Assembly (NCBI GenBank): GCA_934178345.1
Contig: CAKPQG010000007.1
Span: 31,917-95,916 of the forward strand
From: an uncultured Dialister sp.
GTDB taxonomy: Bacteria > Bacillota > Negativicutes > Veillonellales > Dialisteraceae
Direction of reading: 5' to 3'
Length of the DNA: 64,000 nucleotides
Shown one piece after another: positions 8,859 through 15,569 of the stretch. Position 1 is the stretch's first letter. The number at the start of each line of letters is the position of its first letter. A program made the translations under genes and the position numbers. The notes beneath the pieces were generated by a model that was given only the letters and a program-made list of their open reading frames with translations, was not told the origin of the DNA and ran no database searches.

Positions 8859-9023
8859 ATGAAAAAGTATGTATGCACGGTATGCGGATGGATTTACGAT
8901 GAAGCCAAAGGCGATCCGGACAATGGCATCGCCCCGGGAACCAAGTTTGAAGATCTGCCGGCAGACTATGTATGCCCGGTCTGCGGCGCCGGCAAGGATG
9001 AATTTGAAGTTTACGAAGGATGA
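8859..9023 (+). CDS. Rubredoxin
   Basis: A 54-residue one-iron electron carrier. The two Cys-x2-Cys knuckles are YVCTVCGWIYDE (residues 6 and 9) and YVCPVCGAGKDEF (residues 39 and 42), with the usual proline/glycine linker GDPDNGIAPGTKFEDLP between them. AAAGGAGG lies 7 bases before the ATG. It is a single-gene unit. In anaerobes rubredoxin passes electrons to rubrerythrin or oxygen/superoxide reductases; no partner gene is next to it here. Confidence 0.97.
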   Translation: MKKYVCTVCGWIYDEAKGDPDNGIAPGTKFEDLPADYVCPVCGAGKDEFEVYEG

Positions 9024-9059
9024 TTGTTAATTATTGTTTCCGAAAGTAATAAACAATAC

Positions 9060-9088
9060 TTGACAATGGGAACGATTTGAGGTAATAT
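9060..9088 (+). promoter_or_regulatory. Strong promoter with no annotated gene behind it
   Basis: TTGACA (9060-9065), exactly 17 bases, TAATAT (9083-9088). The transcript would run only about 105 nt to the hairpin at 9173-9200. Confidence 0.7.
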
Positions 9089-9094
9089 AGAATC

Positions 9095-9202
9095 GTAAAC
9101 AAAAGGAAATCACCATTGGCCGTGATGATTCCACTCATTGTTACAAATCTTTCTCAACAACTCCAAACACCTCTAAAAAGCCTCCCTTCGGGGAGGCTTT
9201 AG
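9095..9202 (+). ncRNA. Candidate small RNA or 28-codon small ORF
   Basis: Lies between a near-consensus promoter and a terminator-like hairpin (GCCTCCC TTCG GGGAGGC). Inside, AAAGGAAA is followed by a TTG codon at 9116 that opens a 28-codon frame (starting MAVMIPLIVTNLSQQ) whose TAG stop lies in the hairpin. It could be an sRNA, a leader peptide or a small protein. The U-tract is weak on the plus strand (TTTAGG) and better on the minus strand. Confidence 0.4.
9173..9201. terminator. Terminator hairpin, better in the minus direction
   Basis: AAAAAGCCTCCC TTCG GGGAGGCTTT. The minus strand has a five-T tail, the plus strand three. Confidence 0.75.
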
Positions 9203-9225
9203 GCGTTTCATAGGGAAAACGAATG

Positions 9226-9273
9226 TAAAAAGGCGGTGTGACAAAACATACAGTTTTTGTCACACCGCCTTTG
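9226..9273 (-). terminator. Terminator of mscL
   Basis: Long stem AAAGGCGGTGTGACAAAA with its inverse across a short CATACAG loop, reading into TTTTT on the minus strand just after the mscL stop. Confidence 0.9.
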
Positions 9274-9290
9274 CTGGCGAAAGAGACGTT

Positions 9291-9719
9291 TCAGAGTTGT
9301 GCTGTGCAGTGCGGGCAGCGGGTCGCATCATCTGCGATCGCTTCTTTGCAGTAGGGGCACTTTCTGATTTCCTTTGGCGGAGCTTTCGGGAAGAAATGAT
9401 TGATCTGCTTGATGGCGATAAAGATGACGAAAGCAATGATCAGGAAATCAATGACTGCATTCAGAAATTCTCCATAGGCGATGACCGGGACGCCGAGCTC
9501 TTTCGCTTCTGCGAGCGTGGAGACCGGAGTGCCGCCTAAGGTGATGAAAAGACTGGAGAAGTCGATACCGCCCAAAAGGTAGCCCAGCGGGGGCATGATG
9601 ACATTGCTGACCAGGGAAGAAACGATTTTTCCGAATGCAGCGCCGATGACGACACCGACTGCCATGTCTACCACATTGCCGCGAAGGGCAAAGTCTTTGA
9701 ATTCTTTGAGCATACCCAT
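9291..9719 (-). CDS. mscL: Large-conductance mechanosensitive channel MscL with C-terminal zinc ribbon
   Basis: A 142-residue membrane channel that opens on membrane tension during hypo-osmotic shock. N-terminal helix and TM1 read MLKEFKDFALRGNVVDMAVG, followed by GVVIGAAFGKIVSSLV; TM2 lies around FLNAVIDFLIIAFVIFIAIK. After the usual cytoplasmic end the protein has an added zinc-ribbon-like tail (KCPYCKEAIADDATRCPHC) with two Cys-x2-Cys pairs. Many MscL proteins of Bacillota end near the first pair, so the tail is a variation worth noting. SD AAAGGAG precedes the ATG. Confidence 0.95.
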   Translation of the reverse strand: MGMLKEFKDFALRGNVVDMAVGVVIGAAFGKIVSSLVSNVIMPPLGYLLGGIDFSSLFITLGGTPVSTLAEAKELGVPVIAYGEFLNAVIDFLIIAFVIFIAIKQINHFFPKAPPKEIRKCPYCKEAIADDATRCPHCTAQL

Positions 9720-9870
9720 GAGGGAACGTCTCCTTTCTAAAAAATAAAGAAATTATTTTCCATATCTTACCATAAGTGAAGGAACGTTGGGAAGAGTATA
9801 AAAATAGCGAATCGCCCAAAAGGAGAGACTCTGACAGGGGGGACACAGAGGAAAGAGATACTTGCTTTCC

Positions 9871-9909
9871 AGGGAAACACAGATTCTGCGATTGAATCAG
9901 CGTTTCCCT
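9871..9909. repeat. Terminal repeats of the 161 bp element, interior missing
   Basis: AGGGAAACACAGATTCTGCG followed by ATTGAATCAGCGTTTCCCT: only the two ends of the 161 bp element. The run of T after it (GGGATTTTTTTT) means it could also act as a terminator. Confidence 0.65.
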
Positions 9910-9929
9910 GGGATTTTTTTTAGAGAAAT

Positions 9930-9958
9930 TTGACATATTCCTTTATCCATGCTATAGT
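9930..9958 (+). promoter_or_regulatory. Promoter of the T-box leader
   Basis: TTGACA (9930-9935), 17-base spacer, TATAGT (9953-9958), directly upstream of the leader. Confidence 0.85.
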
Positions 9959-9969
9959 ATGTCCAATAA

Positions 9970-10215
9970 GCGATGAAGAAAAAGAGTACGCAGGGATTTC
10001 TTCTCATAGCGAGTCCGGACAGTGCAAGCGGGCAGAGAAACTTTGCTGAAGTGCGTTTCAGAGCCAGGAGACCGAAATGAAGTAGGCTCTTCCGGGGATT
10101 CCCGTTACAGGATCAGAGTCTGCTTGGACTTAGAGAGGCCGATGCGGTGACGCAGCGGTGAAATTGGGTGAGAATCACGAGTCTTTCGTCCCATGGGGGA
10201 GGAAGGGCTTTTTTG
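9970..10215 (+). ncRNA. T-box leader, variant antiterminator motif, possible threonine specifier
   Basis: Starts with the typical GCGATGAAGAAAAAGAGTACG of stem I and the AGAGTA element, followed by GGACAGTGCAAGC and a GAAGTGCG segment. The likely specifier is ACC at 10071-10073 (GGAGACCGAAATGAAGTAGG), which would read threonine; this assignment is tentative. The T-box region reads GGGTGAGAATCACGA (10166-10180), where a normal leader has GGGTGGNACCACGA. The terminator stem CTTTCGTCCC / GGGAGGAAGG (10183-10206) with six T follows. Downstream, after 257 bases of mosaic repeat, is an amino-acid/dicarboxylate symporter. A Thr specifier would fit a serine/threonine-type carrier, but the UGG bases needed to pair with the tRNA CCA end are changed. 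Confidence 0.75.
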
Positions 10216-10261
10216 TTGCCTGAAATGGGCTGAGAGTGCATGGCTTTTTATACTGCGCGCG

Positions 10262-10440
10262 TATGAAAAGTTTGAAAGCAGGGATGAGTGGCTAGGGATT
10301 AGTAGCTAGGGATTAGGGGCGCAAAGTGCCTGGTGACTGGCGATTAGTGATTTGAATACTACTTTGGGGTATCATCCCCGTTGAACCTGTAGAACCTACA
10401 GAACCCATTGAACCTCTTTCCAACAGCACGCCTCATGGGC
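10262..10440 (+). repeat. Mosaic intergenic repeat, forward orientation
   Basis: GTTTGAAAGCAGGGATGAGT head, two CTAGGGATTAG tracts, TGGTGACTGG tract and a GAACC-period tail. It lies between the T-box terminator and the symporter start. Confidence 0.8.
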
Positions 10441-10471
10441 TACTCGGTTATGACTAAAGGAGGAAAAAGAT

Positions 10472-11752
10472 ATGAATAAAAATGAGGATGTCAAAAACTT
10501 AGCACAGAGCGTGCTGAAAGAGCACCAGACCAAGAAGCAGGGACGGCAGTTTGTTCTCTGGATTCTGGCATTGGTCGTGGGGGCTGCCCTTGGTTGGCTT
10601 GGGATCAAGCCTTTGAATGAGCTCTTTAATTTTATCGCGACGGTCTTCACCCGTTTGTTCCAGTTTATCGCGGTACCGACGATCGCGCTCGCTGTCATCA
10701 CGACACTGGCTGCTCTCGGCGGCAAGAAGGAAACCGGCCGCATTTTTGCACACGCAGTCGTCTACACGCTTCTCACCACCGTCTTTGCAGCGGGCATCGG
10801 GCTTGCGATGTATCTCTGGGTGACACCGGGGAATCTGCCAACGGATCTGGCAAGTGCAGGGGCTTCGAGCGTGCCGCAGAAGCTGGGAACGGTCACCTAC
10901 TATGACCACATCCTGAATGTCATTCCGAATAACATTCTGCAGCCATTCCTGTCTGGCAATGTACTTGCTGTCATGCTGATCGCCGCATCCTTCGGCCTCG
11001 GGCTTGCCTTCATGCCGAAGACGGAGAATCGCGAAGTCCTCCTGAAGGGCATCCTTGGTTTTCAGGAGCTTCTCTTTACGCTGATCAAAGCGCTTCTCGC
11101 CATTCTTCCTGTCGGCATTCTGGCCTTTGCAGGGCAGCTCTCTGCCCAGATTGAAGCAGGGGTCATCGTAGGGGCGCTCGGGAAATATACGCTCGTCATC
11201 ATGGCCAGCAACGGGATCCAGTTCTTCCTCGTCCTGCCGCTCTTCCTCTTGGCTCGCGGACTGAATCCGATCGATGTTTTCAAGAAAATGTCTCCTGCCA
11301 TTGCGGTCGCTCTCTTCACCAAGAGCTCGGCAGGCACACTCCCTGTCACGCTGGCCTCGGCAGAGAAGAATCTCAAGGCGGATCCGGCGGTTTCCCGCTT
11401 CGTACTTCCGATCTGCACGACCATCAACATGAATGGATGTGCGGCCTTCATACTGATCACTTCGCTCTTCGTCATGCAGAATGCAGGGATTGAACTTTCG
11501 ATGACGACCATGCTCACATGGCTCATCGTCGCAGTACTCGCCGCTGTCGGCAATGCAGGCGTACCGATGGGATGCTACTTCCTGACGCTCTCTCTCATGA
11601 GCGGTATCGGCGCGCCGATCGGCATCATGGGGCTCATCCTTCCGATCTATACCATCATCGATATGATCGAGACGGCAGAGAATGTCTGGTCTGACTCCTG
11701 CGTCTGCGCGATGACGGATCATGATCTGAAAGGGAAATTGAATCACGAATAG
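10472..11752 (+). CDS. Dicarboxylate/amino acid:cation symporter (DAACS family)
   Basis: A 426-residue secondary transporter of the glutamate/aspartate/serine-threonine (GltP/SstT) family, with about eight membrane helices and two re-entrant loops. Family markers are the serine-rich hairpin KSSAGTLPVT, the helix-7 motif INMNGCAAF (NMDGT-like) and the helix-8 region GNAGVPMGCYFLT. Substrate binding normally depends on the residues around these motifs, and the Asn-Gly-Cys-Ala variant does not match classical GltP, so the substrate is open. The upstream T-box may specify threonine, which would suggest an SstT-like role. SD AAAGGAGG is 9 bases before the ATG. A terminator follows. Confidence 0.88.
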   Translation: MNKNEDVKNLAQSVLKEHQTKKQGRQFVLWILALVVGAALGWLGIKPLNELFNFIATVFTRLFQFIAVPTIALAVITTLAALGGKKETGRIFAHAVVYTLLTTVFAAGIGLAMYLWVTPGNLPTDLASAGASSVPQKLGTVTYYDHILNVIPNNILQPFLSGNVLAVMLIAASFGLGLAFMPKTENREVLLKGILGFQELLFTLIKALLAILPVGILAFAGQLSAQIEAGVIVGALGKYTLVIMASNGIQFFLVLPLFLLARGLNPIDVFKKMSPAIAVALFTKSSAGTLPVTLASAEKNLKADPAVSRFVLPICTTINMNGCAAFILITSLFVMQNAGIELSMTTMLTWLIVAVLAAVGNAGVPMGCYFLTLSLMSGIGAPIGIMGLILPIYTIIDMIETAENVWSDSCVCAMTDHDLKGKLNHE

Positions 11753-11753
11753 A

Positions 11754-11791
11754 AAAACCGCTGTCCGAATGGTTTCGGACAGCGGTTTTTA
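11754..11791 (+). terminator. Terminator of the symporter gene
   Basis: AAAAACCGCTGTCCGAA / TTCGGACAGCGGTTTTT with a three- to four-base loop. Confidence 0.95.
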
Positions 11792-11792
11792 G

Positions 11793-12331
11793 GTGAGGTT
11801 CAGGGTTAGCCCCGGGGGCGTGCCGCCCTTTGATCGGGGATGAAAGCTTCGCATAAATTAGGAATTAGGAATGCGGAATTAGGAATGAAGGTGGCGGCTT
11901 CGCCGCAGAGTATAAATAGGGCGATGCCCGAAGGCGGTATTTAAGTCACTAGTCACCAGTCACCAGTCACTCCTAATCCCCAATCCCTAATCCCTAGCTA
12001 CTCATCCCTGCTTTCAAACTTGTGGTGGCGGCTTCGCCGAGATCCTTCGACTCAGGTCGCAGCTGTTCTGGCATTCGTTATCTCACCTACGACGTTTCTC
12101 GCCGCTCAGAATGACGAAACGGGGCGATGCCCGAAGGTCTCTTGATAGCAGGTTTCTCTCGTATCGCCAGCCTTCCCCTCTAGGGGAAGATGCCCCGTAG
12201 GGGCGGATAGGGTGACTATGGTATGAAAGATCAATGATCGGATGTCTAATAGTTCCTAATCCCTAGCCACTAATCCCTAGCTACCAGTCACCAGTCACTA
12301 GTCACTCCTAATCCCCAATCCCTAGTTACTC
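11793..12331 (-). repeat. Mosaic intergenic repeat, reverse orientation, about two units
   Basis: Contains inverted versions of every module: GGTTCAGGGTTAGCC, AGGAATTAGGAAT tracts, GGCGGCTTCGCC hairpins, CAGTCACTAGTCAC tracts, AATCCCTAATCCCTAG tracts and ATCCCTGCTTTCAAAC. A CCTTCGACTCAGG ... CTCAGAATGACG hairpin lies near 12052-12118. It has no gene and fills the space between convergent transcription units. Confidence 0.8.
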
Positions 12332-13342
12332 TCATTGCTCTACTGCTTTTCGGAGCGCCATGAGATTTTCTTCCGGCGCGGACGGATTGACGACGCAACC
12401 GGGGCCCAGGATGAGGCCTTTGCCATCCACCTGCGCGATCGCGTCCTTGACGTGCGCTGTGATCTCTGCCGGCGACCCGTCGAGGATGATATCGTCATAC
12501 TTGAGGACACCGTCTACGAAGTAAGGTGCGGACTTGATGCCGGCTAAAAGGCACTTGTCTGTGAGGGCACGGGCTTCCGCCAGAGATGGGAAGGTATGGC
12601 GGTCATGCCAGTTGATGCAGTTGATGGGGTAGTCTGCGATTTCCTGAAAATAAATGTCTTCCCCATGGATGTGAGCGACATTGAACCAGGTTTTCTTGGC
12701 GTAGGAGCGGATGACCTGCAGGTCGTAGAAGGCACCGAATTCCTGAAATTCAGCGGGGGTAAGCATCGGGCGAACGGCATTCTGCGTGGCAAAGAAGAAG
12801 CCGTCGACGCCGGCATCGATGTTGTAGCTGACGAAGTCAAGCGTGGTCGCCGTGATGGCCGCGAGGGCATGGTGGACGGCTTTCGGGATGGTCTTGATGT
12901 CTTCCAGAAGGCGATCGCCTGCCATTTTCTTCAGGGTGGAGAATGGCGAGAAGATGGTCTGAATGATCGGCGTGCCGGCTTTTCTGCGCTTTGCGAGTTC
13001 GCGGGCAAATTCGATCTGCTTGCCGTAGGTACCCTGAATGGCAGGAATGGCACGGACAGTATCGTAGTCTTCTTCGCTCTGAATGGCGAATTTTTTCACA
13101 ATCGGTTCTTTGTGTGCGTCGCAGTAAATGGTGATCTGGTTTCCAAAGTCCTGCGTGCTGTACAGCCCGAAGGGCATCATTTTGATATAGTCGAAGTCAT
13201 ATTTTTCTGTGAGGTCGACTTCTGCCTCGGCAAGGGAAATCGGATCCTGGTCGAATGCGGAGAGGTGCATCCAGGCAGCGACCGGTACGCGGTCGACTTC
13301 TTTGCCGGCAAGGGCGGCTCTGACTCGTTCTTCTCTATTCAT
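12332..13342 (-). CDS. Uroporphyrinogen decarboxylase (URO-D) family protein
   Basis: A 336-residue TIM-barrel protein of the URO-D superfamily: N-terminal MNREERVRAALAGKEVDRVPV is the family opening, FNVAHIHGEDIY and NWHDR lie in the active-site face, and GLILGPGCVVNP is the C-terminal family motif. No other haem-synthesis gene is nearby. True HemE proteins carry different N-terminal motifs (RQAGRY), which are missing, so this is more likely one of the HemE-like enzymes related to corrinoid methyltransferases (MtaA/CmuA type), function unknown. The frame extends 14 codons upstream, but the AAAGGAG site selects ATG at 13342. A -10 TATAAT with extended TATGC lies at 13385-13390 on this strand. 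Confidence 0.85.
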   Translation of the reverse strand: MNREERVRAALAGKEVDRVPVAAWMHLSAFDQDPISLAEAEVDLTEKYDFDYIKMMPFGLYSTQDFGNQITIYCDAHKEPIVKKFAIQSEEDYDTVRAIPAIQGTYGKQIEFARELAKRRKAGTPIIQTIFSPFSTLKKMAGDRLLEDIKTIPKAVHHALAAITATTLDFVSYNIDAGVDGFFFATQNAVRPMLTPAEFQEFGAFYDLQVIRSYAKKTWFNVAHIHGEDIYFQEIADYPINCINWHDRHTFPSLAEARALTDKCLLAGIKSAPYFVDGVLKYDDIILDGSPAEITAHVKDAIAQVDGKGLILGPGCVVNPSAPEENLMALRKAVEQ

Positions 13343-13384
13343 AAAGGGACTCCTTTCTGTACAAGAAATCATGGGATTAGCCAT

Positions 13385-13390
13385 ATTATA
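13385..13390 (-). promoter_or_regulatory. Extended -10 element of the URO-D-family gene
   Basis: On the minus strand TATGCTATAAT, 43 bases before the start codon. No clear -35 is seen. Confidence 0.55.
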
Positions 13391-13435
13391 GCATAGGAGA
13401 GAAAGGGGAACATGGTATAATGAGCAATATATACT

Positions 13436-13850
13436 TTGCAGCGACGCTGCCGCTACAAGTTTGAAAGCAGGGATGAGTGGCTAGGGATTAGGAGTGACTA
13501 GTGACTGGTGACTAGTGACTAGGAAATTCCCGTATCGTCATTTCGAGCGCAGTCGAGGGATCTTTACTGCACTGCGGGAATCAGCGTGTATGCGCCGAGG
13601 GAAAATGATGCCCTGGTGCTGCCTCACATCAGACGATGAACGTTCTGCAATAAAGACCCTCGGCTACGCCCCTCTGACGACGGCGCGAAGTGCTATCAAA
13701 ATTCTGCGGCGCTTCCATATTTTTATGCGCCGCACCACCATTTCGCATTTCTCATTTCTAATTTCTCATTCAAGCGAGTCTTTCACCCACAATCAAAATG
13801 GCAGCACGCCCCACGGACTAACCCAGAACCCTGAACCCGACAGCCTTTAA
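13436..13850 (+). repeat. Mosaic intergenic repeat, forward, with the uninterrupted version of the MITE target
   Basis: GTTTGAAAGCAGGGATGAGT head, AGTGACTGGTGACT tract, a CGTCATTTCGAGCGCAGTCG module, the GCGCCGAGGGAAAATGATGC module, a GCGGCGC hairpin, TTCTCATTTCTAATTTC tract and the GGCAGCACGCCCC tail. At 13614-13615 it has TG where the homologous repeat at 38.8-39.1 kb carries the 161 bp element between two TA. Confidence 0.8.
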
Positions 13851-13865
13851 ATTTAGGAGCTTTTT

Positions 13866-15458
13866 ATGAAACTGTTGCACACGCGTTTCCCTTACCTATA
13901 TATATGCTTTTCTTTCTTCTTGGCGGCTGCGCTCTGGTACACGGTGAAGATAGACTGGCTGGATCAGAGAGGAGCACTCAAAGAAGCAGGGGACGCGCTT
14001 CTAAATTTTGAGGATGGGCCGATCCTTCTTCTGGGGACGGCGTTCTTTTCTCTTCTGTTGCCAAGGCTGACCGATTGCCTTTCTGGCTTTTCTTATGCGA
14101 GGAGAACGTCGGCGGATCGCACATGGTTTTTCCCTGCGTTCCTTCTGATGGCGCTTTGGCAGCTCCCCTTCCTTCTTTCGTTTTATCCGGCACCGGGGAT
14201 GAATGACACGGTTTTCATGATGGAGAATCCGCTCTATGCGAGCGTGCAGTTTCCATGGCTGTATTCGGTGATATACGGCTATGGGGCGAGCTGGGGGAAG
14301 GAGGCGCTGGGAAGCCGGGAGCCGGTCATCTTCCTCTTTTCTCTGCTGCAGCTTCTTTTGATTTCCTATGGGCTGACCGCCTTTGCCTTCTGGGTGAAAG
14401 GGCGCGTACATGTCCTCGCAGGATGGGGACTGTACGGGTACTTTCTCTTTTTTCCGATGGTGGGAAATTACAGCATCGCAGCGGTGCGCGATGGCCTTTT
14501 CTCGCTGGGGCTGCTCTTTTTTGTATGGCTCTTCCTTCGGCGCGCGGAAGGGGAGCACTGGGGGAGGGCGTCTCAGGGGATTCTTCTAGCGGCTCTTCTT
14601 TCGATGCTGCTTCGCAGCAATGGGCTCCTTGTCGCGCTCTTGGTATGCATGGCCCTCTTTTTTCTGGAGAAGCGGAAGGAGATCCTCCTCTTTTTTATGA
14701 TTTTTGCTTTGATTTCCATCGTCCCTGCACAGATCATCCAGCGCACCCATCACTGGGAACCGCTCTTTCAGGAGTCTATGGCGATCCCGCTCCAGCAGCT
14801 CGGGCGCACGATGGTGCTTGGCGGTGAGCGAAGCGAGGAAACGAAAACGCTGATGGAAAACCTTCTCACCGAAGAAGAGTGGAAGAAAGAATACTCACCC
14901 TATACCGTGGACTTTGTAAAGTGGCATGACCATTTCCATAGAAACTGGCTGAATGGGCAGAAAAAAGAATTCCTGTCGGCATGGGTGGATACAGGCCTTC
15001 GAAATCCGCGGATTTATGTCGAAGGCTGGCTGACAGAGACATATGCCCTTTGGAATCTGGATCCCTTCGAGTATGACGTGCAGTCGCGCTTCGGCTGGGC
15101 GCTATCGGATGAGAACACGAAAGATATGAAGCCGGCGGACAATGACCGCATGGCGACGGGGGATTTCCCGATGCCGCTTTGGCTCAAGGCGGGACTTGCG
15201 AATGTCTCGTATGAGGGAAGCCGGTTTGTTGGAACAGGCCTTTCCCTCTGGCTTACGCTCTTTTTGGGACTCCTCTGGATCAGACAGGAGAGAACAACGC
15301 TCCTCTTTGCACTGCTTCCCCTTTTGGCAAATACAGGGACGCTTCTTCTTTCAACGCCGGCCTCTTCCGTCTTTCGCTACTCGTTCGCTTACGTTCTGTG
15401 TTTGCCGGTGTTAGTCGCGGTCACCTTGTGTCATGGTACGAGAGAAAGTGAAGAGTAA
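13866..15458 (+). CDS. Polytopic membrane protein, DUF6020-like
   Basis: A 530-residue integral membrane protein with about 11-12 hydrophobic segments spread over its length (e.g. YLYICFSFFLAAALWY at the N-terminus and LSLWLTLFLGLLWI near the C-terminus). A conserved-looking loop after the third segment reads FYPAPGMNDTVFMMENPLY, which resembles the acidic first-loop motif of GT-C-type membrane glycosyltransferases and DUF6020 proteins. The soluble part lies at about residues 310-430. Enzyme activity is not established, and an unnamed envelope role is as far as the sequence goes. The ATG follows TAGGAG. It stands alone between mosaic repeats. Confidence 0.75.
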   Translation: MKLLHTRFPYLYICFSFFLAAALWYTVKIDWLDQRGALKEAGDALLNFEDGPILLLGTAFFSLLLPRLTDCLSGFSYARRTSADRTWFFPAFLLMALWQLPFLLSFYPAPGMNDTVFMMENPLYASVQFPWLYSVIYGYGASWGKEALGSREPVIFLFSLLQLLLISYGLTAFAFWVKGRVHVLAGWGLYGYFLFFPMVGNYSIAAVRDGLFSLGLLFFVWLFLRRAEGEHWGRASQGILLAALLSMLLRSNGLLVALLVCMALFFLEKRKEILLFFMIFALISIVPAQIIQRTHHWEPLFQESMAIPLQQLGRTMVLGGERSEETKTLMENLLTEEEWKKEYSPYTVDFVKWHDHFHRNWLNGQKKEFLSAWVDTGLRNPRIYVEGWLTETYALWNLDPFEYDVQSRFGWALSDENTKDMKPADNDRMATGDFPMPLWLKAGLANVSYEGSRFVGTGLSLWLTLFLGLLWIRQERTTLLFALLPLLANTGTLLLSTPASSVFRYSFAYVLCLPVLVAVTLCHGTRESEE

Positions 15459-15560
15459 AGGTACGGTGCTAAAAACAAAAGCGCCGCAGAGCTTCATGCA
15501 AATATGGAACGAGCGGCATTTAGTCCCCAGTCACCCGTCCCCAGTCACTATTTTCCAAGG
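15459..15560 (+). repeat. Short mosaic repeat remnant
   Basis: GCGCCGCAGAGCTTCATGC fragment and an AGTCACCCGTCCCCAGTCAC tract. No gene. Confidence 0.6.
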
Positions 15561-15569
15561 AGCTAAATC

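Noticed and set aside
13515..13850. 111-codon plus-strand ORF in the gap before the DUF6020-like gene
   Set aside because: It consists entirely of mosaic repeat modules that also occur in other frames and orientations elsewhere.
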